Counted from the stretch's first letter, positions 40,636 to 50,423 are shown. The stretch is 58,228 bases of DNA from UBA4085 sp964556755 (GCA_964556755.1 CAZKXI010000020.1:1-58228), one strand, 5' to 3'. Numbers and translations: made by a program. The notes: generated from the letters alone by a model not told the origin.

Positions 40636-41579
40636 GCGCCCGGAAGCGCGGCTACCTGCTGATCGGCCTGGCCCTCGTCGCCCTGGTCCTCCTGACCGGG
40701 TCGGTCTACATCGTCAGCGAGACCAACCAGGTCGTCATCACCCAGTTCGGCGAGCCCATCGGCGGCTCCGTGACCACGCCGGGCATCCACTTCAAGACGC
40801 CCTTCATCCAGAAGGCCAACTACTTCGAGAAGCGCTGGCTGGCCTGGGACGGCGATCCCAACCAGATCCCGACCAAGGACAAGAAGTACATCTGGGTCGA
40901 CACCTACTGCCGCTGGCGGATCAGCGACCCCCTGGTCTTCTTCCAGCGGGTCAACGACGAGCGCGGCGCCCATTCGCGGCTGGATGACATCGTCGACGGC
41001 GAGACGCGCAACACCATCGCCAAGTTCGACCTGATCGAGATCGTCCGCTCCTCCAACAGGCCCTTCGAGATCTCCGAGGACTCGGCCCTGCAGGACTTCT
41101 CCGAGGTCACCGCTCAGATCGGCACGGGCCGGGAGAAGCTGTCCCATCTGATCCTCGAGAACGCGGCCAAGATCACGCCCCAATTCGGCGTCGAGCTCAA
41201 GGACGTCCGGGTCAAGCGGGTCAATTACGTCGAGGAGGTCCAGCGCAAGGTCTTCGACCGGATGATCGCCGAGCGCAAGCGGATCGCCGCCAAGTACCGC
41301 TCCGAGGGCGACGGCAAGAGCGCCGAGATTCGGGGCCAGAAGGAGAAGGAGCTGAAGCGGATCCAGTCGGAGGCCTACAGCAAGGCCCAGGAGATCAAGG
41401 GCAAGGCCGACGCCGAGGCGACCCGCATCTACGCTCAGGCCTACAACCTGGACCCCGAGTTCTACGCCTTCATGAAGTCGCTCGACACCTACAGGACCAG
41501 CCTGACCAAGGAGACCTGGCTGATGCTGGACACGGGCAGCGAGTTCCTCAAGTACCTGACCGGCTCCGGCTCCCGCTAA
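40632..41579 (+). CDS. hflC: HflC-like SPFH/band-7 membrane protein
   Basis: A 315-residue protein from the GTG at 40632, overlapping the hflK stop by 4 nt. The N-terminal helix GYLLIGLALVALVLLTGSVYIV is followed by the band-7 domain (SETNQVVITQFGEPIGG, GIHFKTPFIQKANYFEKRWLAWDG). The HflC-specific core includes WRISDPLVFFQRVNDERGAHSRLDDIVDG. The coiled coil AERKRIAAKYRSEGDGKSAEIRG matches the family, and the end is FYAFMKSLDTYRTSL. It is the partner of HflK in control of FtsH. Confidence 0.93.
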   Translation: MSARKRGYLLIGLALVALVLLTGSVYIVSETNQVVITQFGEPIGGSVTTPGIHFKTPFIQKANYFEKRWLAWDGDPNQIPTKDKKYIWVDTYCRWRISDPLVFFQRVNDERGAHSRLDDIVDGETRNTIAKFDLIEIVRSSNRPFEISEDSALQDFSEVTAQIGTGREKLSHLILENAAKITPQFGVELKDVRVKRVNYVEEVQRKVFDRMIAERKRIAAKYRSEGDGKSAEIRGQKEKELKRIQSEAYSKAQEIKGKADAEATRIYAQAYNLDPEFYAFMKSLDTYRTSLTKETWLMLDTGSEFLKYLTGSGSR

Positions 41580-41583
41580 TTTC

Positions 41584-41643
41584 CAGACACCTACCGAACT
41601 CGAATTCGCAGACACCTACCGAATTCAATGAGGTATGTGTCTG
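41584..41643. repeat. Tandem CAGACACCTACCGAA repeats with a terminal hairpin
   Basis: Two direct units start at 41584 and 41609 (CAGACACCTACCGAA). The second runs into its own near-perfect inverted copy: CAGACACCTACC (41609-41620) pairs with GGTATGTGTCTG (41632-41643) with one mismatch. This is a REP-like intergenic palindrome just after hflC. It has no T-tract, so it is not clearly a terminator. Confidence 0.8.
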
Positions 41644-41652
41644 CTCATTCGG

Positions 41653-42711
41653 TCAGACAAGAAAGGCGCGGTTGGGAAAGAGGGCCGGCGTTCCGCCCGT
41701 ATGGAAGAAGACCACCCGCTCGCCCCTCTTGAAATAGCCCCGCTCGATCAGGTCCTTCAATCCGATGAAGGCCTTTGAAGTGTAGACCGGGTCCAGGACG
41801 ATGCCCTCGGTCCGGAAGACGCGGCGGATGATGTCGGCCACCTCGCGGTCGACGATCCCGTAGCCGTCCTTGATGTAATCATCGAAGACGAGGACGTCCT
41901 CGGGGCTCGCGACCAAACCCGTCCCCAGCTCCCGCTCGGTCGCCGCGACGACGCCGCGCACGATCGGGCTGAAGGACTCCTCGGGATCCGAGACGCTGAT
42001 GCCGACCACCCGCGTCCCCGGCGCCAGAACCTTGGCGCCCACGATCAGTCCGGCCTGCGTGGAGCCCGATCCGGTGGGGTGGACGATCGCGTCCGGGACG
42101 AACCCGGCAGCCTTGGTCTGCTCCAGCATCTCGGCGAAAGCGGCGACGTAGGCGATGGCGCCCAGCGGCCGGTCCAGGTCGGCCATGGGGACGGAGCCGC
42201 CCACGGGGATGACGTAGACCTTCTTCCCCGCGGCCCGATACTCCGCCGCGACCTCCTCGGCCGCGGCAAGGGCCAAAGGCTGCGTGACCAGCTTGCCCCG
42301 GCCCGCCTCCCGGAAGCGGATCTCGGCCCCCAGCAGGCGGTCGAGCAGGATGTTGCCGTCGGGCTCGGGCGGCAAGTCATAGGTCTTGAAGAGGACCAGG
42401 ACGGGAAGCACGCCGATGCGGACGCAAGCGGCCGCCGTCTGCATGGCCCAGTTCGACTGCAGGCTGGCCCAGGTGACGACGACCTCCGCCCCCTTGGCCT
42501 GGATGTCCGGTAGGATGAGCTCCAGCTTGCGCGACTTGTTGCCTCCGAAAGCGAGCCCGGTCAGGTCGTCGCGCTTGATCCAGATCTCCGGCCCGCCCAG
42601 CTCGGCCGTCAGGCGCTCGAGCTTCCGCATCGGGGTCGGCCGATGGATGAGGGCGGCCCGGGGATAGGCGGCGATCCGTTCGAGCAGCTCGGTCGGGGCG
42701 AGATCTCTCAT
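41653..42711 (-). CDS. D-cysteine desulfhydrase / ACC-deaminase family PLP enzyme
   Basis: A 352-residue fold-type II PLP enzyme from the ATG at 42711; an ATG 12 codons upstream is also possible. The N-terminal IHRPTPMRKLERLTAELGGPEIWIKRDDL is diagnostic, and Lys59 in LAFGGNKSRKLE binds PLP. HPTGSGSTQAGLIVGAK binds the cofactor phosphate, and VFFHTGGTPALF is near the end. Family members act on D-cysteine (to pyruvate, H2S and NH3), L-cysteate or ACC. Which one cannot be told. It is convergent with hflC. Confidence 0.88.
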   Translation of the reverse strand: MRDLAPTELLERIAAYPRAALIHRPTPMRKLERLTAELGGPEIWIKRDDLTGLAFGGNKSRKLELILPDIQAKGAEVVVTWASLQSNWAMQTAAACVRIGVLPVLVLFKTYDLPPEPDGNILLDRLLGAEIRFREAGRGKLVTQPLALAAAEEVAAEYRAAGKKVYVIPVGGSVPMADLDRPLGAIAYVAAFAEMLEQTKAAGFVPDAIVHPTGSGSTQAGLIVGAKVLAPGTRVVGISVSDPEESFSPIVRGVVAATERELGTGLVASPEDVLVFDDYIKDGYGIVDREVADIIRRVFRTEGIVLDPVYTSKAFIGLKDLIERGYFKRGERVVFFHTGGTPALFPNRAFLV

Positions 42712-42758
42712 GCCGCCATCTATACGACGGCCGCCGCTGATAATCAAGTCGCTTCTAA

Positions 42759-42930
42759 TTAGGGGGACACCCTACATAGCTCCCTGATATATTTGTTGAC
42801 GTAAAGATTCGTTGCCAATCCGCTTAGAGCCTTTCTTCCCGCGCAGAGCCTATAGACCTTGGATCTGTCAACAAACGGAGCTTGAAGCCGTCAACAAAAA
42901 GTTCGGGAGTTATGTAGGGTGTCCCCCGAA
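42759..42930. mobile_element. MITE-like palindromic element
   Basis: A 172-bp non-coding segment bounded by 26-bp terminal inverted repeats (42759-42784 and 42905-42930; 24 of 26 match, core GGGGGACACCCTACATA). A second inner inverted repeat is TTTGTTGACG (42792-42801) with CGTCAACAAA (42889-42898). It lies between a dcyD-like start and the stop codon of an RND permease, and its right end touches that stop. No transposase is present. It may equally be a REP-type element mobilised by an enzyme elsewhere. Confidence 0.7.
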
Positions 42931-45900
42931 CTATTGGCGTCCCGCCATCAATCGGCCGGCCCAGCCGCGCAGCTTGTCGCCGTGGACATAGAAGACCGGC
43001 ACCACCAGCAGGATGGCCAGGGACGAGGTGATCAGCCCTCCGACCGTGCACAGCGCCAGCGAGGTCCAGATCTGCCGCTTGTTGGCCGCTTCGGCCACGA
43101 TCAGCAGCATCGGCAGCATGCCCAGCACCGTCGTCCCCGTCGTCATCAGGATCGGCCGCACCCGGTCGAGCGTCCCCTGCACCGCCGCCTCCGCGATCTC
43201 CATCCCCTTCCGGCGCTTCAGGTTGATCTGGTCGACCAGCAGGATGGCGTTGTTGACCACGATGCCGTTGAGCAGGATGACGCCGATGTAGGCCGAGGTG
43301 TCGAACGACCAGCCGGCGACGATGAAGGCGATCCAGACCCCGACCAGCGACAGCGGCACCGCCAGCAGGATGAAGAACGGCTGGATCAGCGACTCGTAGA
43401 GCGCGGCCAGGATCATGAAGATGATCAGGATCGAGACGCCGACGGCGATGTAGATCTGCTCCTTCTCCCCCGAGGTCATCCGGTAGCCCTCGTCCATCTC
43501 GGCCTTGAAGCCCGGCGGCAGGCTGAGGCTGGCGAAGACGCCCTTGCGGTAGCGCTCCTCGGCCCGGGCCGGCCCGCGGAACTCCCACATCAGCATCAGC
43601 TGGAACTGCTGGTTCTCCCGGTCGATGGAGCCCGCGATGGGGATCTCCTGATGGGTCGCGATCTGCCCCAGGCGCAGGTATTCCCCGCCCCGGGTCCGGA
43701 TCATCGTCTCCTGTAGCGCCCTCAGATCGAGCGTCTCGGCGTCCGGGAACTTGACGCTGACGGAGATCTCCTTGCCGCCGGAGATGATCCGGGCCGGCCG
43801 GCCGAACTTGCCCTGGATGACCGTCCGCAGGTGAAAGTACAGGTAGTCCGGATCGATGTCGTAGGCCCGCAGGGCGGCCTTGTCGATCTTGAGGATGTTC
43901 TCGAAGGTGTCGCCGCGGTACCAGCCCCAGCGGCTGGAGGAGGTCTGAGCCTCCTTGACCCGCGGATTGCGCTTGAGGGTCAGGATCAGGTCGTCGGTGA
44001 TCTCCTTGAGCTTCTTCAGGTTGTAGCCCGTGAACTTGATCCGGGAGCCGAACATCGTCCCGGTGCCCATGCTCGACGAGTAGCTGTTCTGGTCGAAGCC
44101 GCTGACGTAGAGGTTCATGCCGGCGAACTGCGTGGCCAGCTGGATGAGCTCCTCCTTGAGCATGTAGGGGTAGACCGAGCGCTCGATGTCGGGCGGGAAC
44201 TCGATGCGCAGGCTGGCTCCCTCGCTGAAGACGTCGGTGTTCATGTCCGCCTTGAACGGCTGCTCCAAAACCTTGTCCTCGAAGGCCTTGATGGCCTCGT
44301 CGGTCCGGGCGATGTCGGTCCCGGCCGGCATGCCGATTTGGATATAGAGGTACTCCCGCGACGTCCAGCGCCACCACTCGCCGATGCTGACCTCGGACCG
44401 GAACCACTTGTAGCTCCCCCCTAGGATGACCAGGGCCACTAAGACCACCTCGACCGGGCGGCGGAGGAGAAGGCGCAGGAAGCGTCCCCCGCGGCCGTCC
44501 TGACGCGGCGGCCGGGGCTTGGCCTTCCGGTCGCCCAGGAAGCGCGGCGCCAGGGCCGGGATGAGGGTGTAGGAGACCAGCAGCGAGGCCAGCAGGGCCG
44601 AGGTGATGACGATCGCCAGCGGGAGGTAATAGATCTTCAGCTTGCCCTGGAAGAAGGGAAAGCTGCAGAAGACCGCCACCGTGGTCAGGGTGGAGGCCAG
44701 GACGGCGGTGAAGACCTCCTTGGCCCCCCGCACGGCCGCCTCCTTGGCCGGGACGCCCCGCTCCCACAGGCGCAGGATGCTGTCGAAGACGACGATGGCG
44801 TTGTCCACGAACATGCCAAAGCCCAGAGCCAGGGCGCCCAGGGTGAGCATGTTCAGGGAGATGCCGAACAGGTAGATGAGATTGAAGGTGATGACGACCG
44901 AGAAGGCGACCGAGGACAGGATGAGCAGCGACGGCTTCAGGCTCCTCAGGACGGCGAAGATCATGACGAAGATGATGGCCGTGATGATCCCGGCCAGCCG
45001 GTAGAGGTCGGCCAGGTTCTTGCGGATGTCCTCGCTCTCGTCGTCCACCGTCTTGAAGGCCAGGTCGGCCGGCAGCTCGCCGCGGATCCTCTCCAGCGCG
45101 GCCTTGACCTGAGCCGCCACCTGGAGGGTGTTGGCGCCCTTCTCCTTGGTCAGGGTCAGGCTGACGGTCGGCTGGCCGTTGATGCGGCTGATGCTGGAGA
45201 TCTCGGCGTAGGAGATGCCGACTTCGGCCACGTCGCGAATCCGGATCGGATGCCCGCCCGCGTCGGCCACGATGGTCTCCCGGATCTCCTGCAGGCTGTC
45301 CACGGCGTCGGCGTACTTGAAGAGGTACTCCTGCTCCCCCTTCACGACCCGCCCCGTCGGGTACGTCCGCAGCCGCTGGGCCAGGGCGGCGTTGACGGCA
45401 AAGGGCTGGAGGTCGAAGGCCTTCATGGCCTTCTTGTCGAGAATGACCCTGACCTCGGCCTCGGCGCCGCCCGTGATCTCGACCCGCGAGACGCCCTTGA
45501 TCGCGCCCATGCCGAATTTCAGCTTGTCCTCGACCATCTCCCGCAGGCGCTGCAGGGTGTAAGGACCGGAGATCGTCATCCGCAGGAAGGGATTGACCCG
45601 GAAGTCGTCGGGGACGTAAGGCTGAACGGCGGGCCTCACCCCGTCCGGCAGGAGGGCCCGGGCCTTGGACAGCTCCTCGCGCAGGGCCAGCTGGGCGAAG
45701 TCCATGTCGGTCTTGGGATCGAACTCCAGGGTGATCCGGCTGGCCCCGGTCTGGGAGGTGGACAGGACCTTGGTTACCCCCTTGACGGCGCCGCAGGCCT
45801 CCTCCAGGGGAGCCGTGACTTGGGTCTGGATGATCTCCGGCGGCACGCTGGCCCAGGCCGTATAGACGTCCAGCTGGGGGTAGTCTTCCTTGGGCTCCAG

Positions 45901-45996
45901 CTCCAGCGGCGTGTTGAGAAAGGAATAGACGCCCAGGACGAGCAGGGCGACAAACAGCATCGCCGTCGCCACCGGGCGGTCGATGAGGGCCTTCAT
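42931..45996 (-). CDS. RND-family efflux permease (second pump of the operon)
   Basis: A 1021-residue HAE-type RND transporter of normal length. The N-terminal helix is MKALIDRPVATAMLFVALLVLGVYSF; TM4 carries the proton-relay region LGALALGFGMFVDNAIVVFDSI. The conserved 'TTVAVFCSFPFFQGKL' and the second-half motif LLNGIVVNNAILLVDQINLKR are present. Twelve helices are expected, with two large periplasmic loops. It overlaps the preceding permease gene by 4 nt. Such paired pumps (as MdtBC) can form mixed trimers. The exported compound is unknown. It is last in the operon and ends at the MITE-like element. Confidence 0.93.
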   Translation of the reverse strand: MKALIDRPVATAMLFVALLVLGVYSFLNTPLELEPKEDYPQLDVYTAWASVPPEIIQTQVTAPLEEACGAVKGVTKVLSTSQTGASRITLEFDPKTDMDFAQLALREELSKARALLPDGVRPAVQPYVPDDFRVNPFLRMTISGPYTLQRLREMVEDKLKFGMGAIKGVSRVEITGGAEAEVRVILDKKAMKAFDLQPFAVNAALAQRLRTYPTGRVVKGEQEYLFKYADAVDSLQEIRETIVADAGGHPIRIRDVAEVGISYAEISSISRINGQPTVSLTLTKEKGANTLQVAAQVKAALERIRGELPADLAFKTVDDESEDIRKNLADLYRLAGIITAIIFVMIFAVLRSLKPSLLILSSVAFSVVITFNLIYLFGISLNMLTLGALALGFGMFVDNAIVVFDSILRLWERGVPAKEAAVRGAKEVFTAVLASTLTTVAVFCSFPFFQGKLKIYYLPLAIVITSALLASLLVSYTLIPALAPRFLGDRKAKPRPPRQDGRGGRFLRLLLRRPVEVVLVALVILGGSYKWFRSEVSIGEWWRWTSREYLYIQIGMPAGTDIARTDEAIKAFEDKVLEQPFKADMNTDVFSEGASLRIEFPPDIERSVYPYMLKEELIQLATQFAGMNLYVSGFDQNSYSSSMGTGTMFGSRIKFTGYNLKKLKEITDDLILTLKRNPRVKEAQTSSSRWGWYRGDTFENILKIDKAALRAYDIDPDYLYFHLRTVIQGKFGRPARIISGGKEISVSVKFPDAETLDLRALQETMIRTRGGEYLRLGQIATHQEIPIAGSIDRENQQFQLMLMWEFRGPARAEERYRKGVFASLSLPPGFKAEMDEGYRMTSGEKEQIYIAVGVSILIIFMILAALYESLIQPFFILLAVPLSLVGVWIAFIVAGWSFDTSAYIGVILLNGIVVNNAILLVDQINLKRRKGMEIAEAAVQGTLDRVRPILMTTGTTVLGMLPMLLIVAEAANKRQIWTSLALCTVGGLITSSLAILLVVPVFYVHGDKLRGWAGRLMAGRQ

Positions 45997-48900
45997 GCCC
46001 GCTTCCGCTTCTCCACCGCCTCGTACATGACCGGGATCAGGATCAGAGTCAGAAGGGTCGAGAAGGTCATGCCGCTGAGGACGACGACCCCCAGCGGCCG
46101 CATCAGCTCGCCGCCGTTCTCCAGGCCCAGGGCCATAGGCAGCAGGCCGAAGATGGTCGAGAAGGAGGCGATCAGGATCGGCCGCAGGCGGGTCATGCAG
46201 GCCTCATGAACGGCCGACCGCAAGGGCCGGCCCTGCTTGCGTAGGAGATTGGCGTAGTCGACCTCGACGACCGCGTCGTCCACGACCAGTCCGACCAGGA
46301 CGACCAGGCCGATGATGGAGATGACGTTGATCGTCTGGCCGGTCAGGAGCAGAGCCACGATCGTGCCCGCCACACCCATGGGGATGGTGAACATGACCAG
46401 GAAGGGGTGGAGGAGCGACTCGAACTGGGCGGCCATGATCATGTAGGTCAGCAGCGCGGCCAGCAGCAGGGCGAATATCAGGCTGCGGAAGGACCGCCGC
46501 ATCTCTTCGCGCTCGCCGCCGAAGACGATCCGGTAGTCCGAGGGCAGGTCGAGGGAGGCAATGGCTTTCTCCACGGCCGGCGCCGCCTGGCTGATCTTGG
46601 TCCCCCGCAGCCCGGCCGTCACCAGCACCTCGCGGCCCTGGTTCTCGCGCCGGATCTCCTTGGGGCCCCGGACGACCTCGGCTGCGACCAGCTCGCGCAG
46701 CGGGATCAGCCGCCCCCCGACCGGATAGGGCTCATTCAGCAGGGCCTCGATGTCCCTCTCCACGGCCCCCTCGGTCCGGACGAGGATGTCGTACTTCTTC
46801 TCCATCTCGTTGAACTGGGTCGCCACCTTGCCGCGCACCGCCCCGACGATGAAGTCGCCGATCCCGGCCGGCGTCAGGCCGGCGTACTTCTCCAGCGCCT
46901 CGCGGCGGACCGTGACCTTGAACTCGGGCTTGCCCTCGCCCCAGTTGCTGGCCACGTCGACGACACCCGGGATCCCGCGCAGCCGGGCCATGAGGGCCTC
47001 GGAGATCTCGCGCAGGCGCTCCAGGTCGTCGCCCTTGATCCGCAGCCCGATCTCGGCCGCGCTGAAGGACAGGAACTGGGATAGGGTGGTCTGCTCGCGG
47101 CTGACGGTGTAGGAGATGCCGGGCAGGCCGGCCAGTCTGGCCCGGAGAGCCTCCAGGACCGGATCCAATTGATCCGGCTTCCGGACCTCCACGAACAGCC
47201 GGGCCGAGTTGAGCGCGAGGTCGGGATCGGCGCTCTCGATCTGGGAGACGAGGCCGACTTGGGCCAGGACCGTCGTGACCTCGGCCCGCCCCCGGGCCAG
47301 GGCCTCGATCTGCCCGGCGATCTCCGCGGTCTGCTCCAGCGAGTAGTCCACCGGCGCCTTCAGGCGGATCTCGAAGCTGGTCGTCCGCAGCCGCGGCATC
47401 AGCTCGCTCTTGAGCAGGAAGCCCAGACCGAAGGTCAGCCCGAAGAAGGCCAGCGACCAGCCCAGGACGGCCCGCTTGTGGTCGAGGCTCCAGGTCAGGG
47501 CCCGGCCGTACCAGGCCGTGAATCGAGAGTAGAAGGCATTGAAGCCTTTGAAGATCAGCTTGAAGACGGGCCGAAAGGGCCAAGCGACGGCCTTGGCCAG
47601 GAGGACGATCGCCTGAGCCAGCCAGCTGAAGAGGAAATCCAGGACGAAGGCCACCCCGCGGACGATGAGGGTCATCAGCCAGCGGAATCCGAAGAGCGGC
47701 AGCAGGAGCCATCCCCAGGGCGTTCCCGGCTTCCGCCAGCGCGGGACGAAAGAGCTTCTTCCGCGCCCCGCGGTCTCCAGCCCCTGGACCTTGAAGGAGC
47801 GCGACTGGAGCGTGGGCAGCAGGGTCAGAGAGACGAGCAGGGAGACCATCAGCGAGATGGTCACGGTCAGGGCCGTGTCCTTGAAGAGCTGGCCGGAGAC
47901 GCCGCGGACGTAGATGACCGGGAGGAAGACGACGATCGTGGTCAGAGCCGTCGAGATGACCGCACCGGAGACCTCGCGGGCCCCGTCGTAAGCCGCCTGG
48001 GCCGGGCTCTTGCCCAGGCTGCGGTGGCGGAAGATGTTCTCCGAGACGACCACCGCGCAGTCGTCGAGCATGCCCACCCCCAAGGCCAAGCCGCCCAGCG
48101 ACATGATGTTGATCGAGATCTTGCTGAAGAACAGCAGCGAGAACGTCCCGATGACGGAGATCGGGATGACCGTATCGATGATCAGGGGCGTCTTCCACTC
48201 CTGGAGGAAGATGAGCAGGATGAGGAAAGCCAGGATGGCGCCCTGGACGAGCTCGTCGCGCACGGCCCCGATGGCCTCCCGGATGGAGCGGGCCTGCTCG
48301 TTGACCACCCGGATCTCGACGCCCTCGATCTCGCCGCGGATCTGTCCCAGCACGGCCTGGGCCAGCTTGGTGACCTTGACCGTGTTGGCCCCCGACTCCT
48401 TGCGGACCAGGAGGCCGATGCTCTCCCGGCCATCGATGCGGGTGATGCCCTGGCGCTCCTTGATCCCGTCCTCGACGCGGGCGATGTCGCGCAGCCGCAC
48501 GACGCCCCGCTCCGGGGTCGTCTTGACGGCGATCTCGCCGATCTCATCCAGGTTCTCGAATTGCCCGACGACCCTCAGGGCGTACTTGAACGTCCCCTTG
48601 CGGATCGTCCCGCCTTGGAGGTTCTTGTTGAAGGCGTCGATGCGGGCTGCTACCTCCGAGATGGTCAGGCCGTAGAGGCTGAGGCGCGAGGGATCGACCT
48701 CGACGTGGATCTCCCGCTCGACGCCGCCCGTGATCTCGGCCGCCCCGATCCCCTCGACCTGCTCCAGCCGCGGCTTGATCAGCTCCTCGGCCAGCTCCTT
48801 GAGCTCCAGGAGGCTCCTCCCCCCGGTCAGGGCCAGGGTCATGATCGGCTGGCTCTGCGGATCGAGGGGGATGATCGTCGGGCTCTCGGCGTCCTCGGGC

Positions 48901-49256
48901 AGGGCGTCGCGAGCCGCGTCCAGCTGCTCGCGGGCATGGAGCATGGTGAAGTCCATGGCCGTGCCCCAGTCGAACTCCAGGGTCATGAAGGAGACGCCCT
49001 CCTTGGAGATCGACTCGACCCGGCGCAGTCCGGGGATGCGGTTGACGTAGGACTCCAGGGGCCGGGTGACCAGGGTCTCGATCTCCTCCGGGGCCACGCC
49101 GGCGAAGCGCGTCACGACCGACAGGCGGGGGTAGCTGATGTCGGGCAGGAGGTCCACGCTCAGCTCCCGCAGCGAGACGAAGCCGAGCAGGATCACGGCC
49201 AAATAGAACATGTAGACGGTGACGGGCCGATCGACGGCCGCACGGATGATCTTCAT
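45993..49256 (-). CDS. RND-family efflux permease with an extra hydrophobic insertion
   Basis: A 1087-residue RND transporter: MKIIRAAVDRPVTVYMFYLAVILLGF at the N-terminus, VAPEEIETLVTRPLE in the pore loop, GGLALGVGMLDDCAVVVSENIFRHR in TM4, and IIGLVVLVGLVVDDAVVEVDYANLL in TM10. It is about 60 residues longer than most relatives. The excess lies between TM6 and TM7 (about residues 490-580), a stretch with additional hydrophobic runs such as WLMTLIVRGVAFVLDFLFSWLAQAIVLL. It is followed immediately by the second permease and preceded by a propeller gene and the adaptor/TolC genes. Confidence 0.92.
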   Translation of the reverse strand: MKIIRAAVDRPVTVYMFYLAVILLGFVSLRELSVDLLPDISYPRLSVVTRFAGVAPEEIETLVTRPLESYVNRIPGLRRVESISKEGVSFMTLEFDWGTAMDFTMLHAREQLDAARDALPEDAESPTIIPLDPQSQPIMTLALTGGRSLLELKELAEELIKPRLEQVEGIGAAEITGGVEREIHVEVDPSRLSLYGLTISEVAARIDAFNKNLQGGTIRKGTFKYALRVVGQFENLDEIGEIAVKTTPERGVVRLRDIARVEDGIKERQGITRIDGRESIGLLVRKESGANTVKVTKLAQAVLGQIRGEIEGVEIRVVNEQARSIREAIGAVRDELVQGAILAFLILLIFLQEWKTPLIIDTVIPISVIGTFSLLFFSKISINIMSLGGLALGVGMLDDCAVVVSENIFRHRSLGKSPAQAAYDGAREVSGAVISTALTTIVVFLPVIYVRGVSGQLFKDTALTVTISLMVSLLVSLTLLPTLQSRSFKVQGLETAGRGRSSFVPRWRKPGTPWGWLLLPLFGFRWLMTLIVRGVAFVLDFLFSWLAQAIVLLAKAVAWPFRPVFKLIFKGFNAFYSRFTAWYGRALTWSLDHKRAVLGWSLAFFGLTFGLGFLLKSELMPRLRTTSFEIRLKAPVDYSLEQTAEIAGQIEALARGRAEVTTVLAQVGLVSQIESADPDLALNSARLFVEVRKPDQLDPVLEALRARLAGLPGISYTVSREQTTLSQFLSFSAAEIGLRIKGDDLERLREISEALMARLRGIPGVVDVASNWGEGKPEFKVTVRREALEKYAGLTPAGIGDFIVGAVRGKVATQFNEMEKKYDILVRTEGAVERDIEALLNEPYPVGGRLIPLRELVAAEVVRGPKEIRRENQGREVLVTAGLRGTKISQAAPAVEKAIASLDLPSDYRIVFGGEREEMRRSFRSLIFALLLAALLTYMIMAAQFESLLHPFLVMFTIPMGVAGTIVALLLTGQTINVISIIGLVVLVGLVVDDAVVEVDYANLLRKQGRPLRSAVHEACMTRLRPILIASFSTIFGLLPMALGLENGGELMRPLGVVVLSGMTFSTLLTLILIPVMYEAVEKRKRA

Positions 49257-49325
49257 ACCGGGTTCCTCTGATGAGGCGGGCGTTGGGGTGAGAGCGCGGA
49301 GATCGGCGCCGTCAAGGACATCATC

Positions 49326-50423
49326 TCACTTGCTCCCTTCCAGGCCGTATCGCTTGACGATGGGGAATCCATCCTCATCCTCGCTGATGACGTACATCTT
49401 TCCGCCGCGAGCCCGATAGACCGTTCCGCCATCGCCGAACCGCGCGACGAATCGTCCGTTCGGGTCGAACAGATCGGTCCAAAAGCTCTTCCCGTCTCGA
49501 GTCCGCTCATAGGTCTGCACGAACAGCCATCCCCCCTCATCGGCGGCGATCCGTTGAAAAGCCGGAAATCGCTTGGAGAAGCTGGGCTTTCCGGTCTCGG
49601 CCATGACGCCGGGAGGAACGGTCTTGAGGTAGTCCTCTTCGTCCCGGGCCGTGACGGGAACGGGATCGTAATCACGGGTGACGATCCGAAGAGCCTTCCC
49701 TCCGGCATCGTGGATGCGGATCTCATATTTTTCCGGCCATCCCTCCGCCATCGATCCGTCGGGGAGAAGGTCCCAGGCCAGCCGGGGCATGAAGGGATCG
49801 GGGGCGGCTATATCGATGAGCGGCGCCGTGGCGAGAATGCGGGGCTTCCCGTCGCCCGGGCTCCATTGAACCAGCTGATAGATGCCCTTCGACGGGGCTG
49901 TGTCCATGACCGTTCCCGCCAGCCCGCCCCGCTCATCCGATCGGACCGTCAAGAGCGCGAGAGGATAGGCCGTGTTCTCTTTAAAGCGTCCCTCCAGGTC
50001 GAAGACGACGCCTCGGCGCGAGCCATCGACGAAGATCTCCCGCCGTTCGTTCCGCACGGAGACTTGAACGGGCAGCGCAAACTCTCCGGGGCCCTGCCCC
50101 CTCTTCCCGAAGGCGAAGAGATATCGACCGTCCGGGCCGAAGGCCAGGATCTTGCCCTGCTTGTAGTCGGCGACATAGATGCGCCCATCCGCACCGACAG
50201 CCAGGTCCCGTATGCCGCTGAGAGCGGCTTCCGGCGGGAGGGCGCCCCCGCCGATCGTCAGCTCTTCGACGAACCGAAACCCCGATGGGGAGAACAAGGG
50301 GGTCTTCGGATTCTTGACGACGACGATGTCACCCTGCTTCGCGATCGTCCCCTTCCATGTCTGGGGTGCGAGAGGAGGAACCATCAGCATCGTGCAGGCG
50401 GCCAGCACGGATAGCACCTTCAT
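49326..50423 (-). CDS. Secreted 6-bladed beta-propeller protein inside the efflux operon
   Basis: A 365-residue protein from the ATG at 50423, which follows a GGGAGGAT site and starts a signal peptide (VLSVLAACTMLMVPPLA). Blades are of the type DGRIYVADYKQGKILAFGPDG; FGKRGQGPGEFALP carries the propeller signature also found at 36351 and 53601. It sits 38 nt after the tolC-like gene and 69 nt before the first RND permease, all on one strand. It therefore very likely shares their transcript and is made with the pump. Whether it interacts with it is unknown. Confidence 0.85.
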   Translation of the reverse strand: MKVLSVLAACTMLMVPPLAPQTWKGTIAKQGDIVVVKNPKTPLFSPSGFRFVEELTIGGGALPPEAALSGIRDLAVGADGRIYVADYKQGKILAFGPDGRYLFAFGKRGQGPGEFALPVQVSVRNERREIFVDGSRRGVVFDLEGRFKENTAYPLALLTVRSDERGGLAGTVMDTAPSKGIYQLVQWSPGDGKPRILATAPLIDIAAPDPFMPRLAWDLLPDGSMAEGWPEKYEIRIHDAGGKALRIVTRDYDPVPVTARDEEDYLKTVPPGVMAETGKPSFSKRFPAFQRIAADEGGWLFVQTYERTRDGKSFWTDLFDPNGRFVARFGDGGTVYRARGGKMYVISEDEDGFPIVKRYGLEGSK

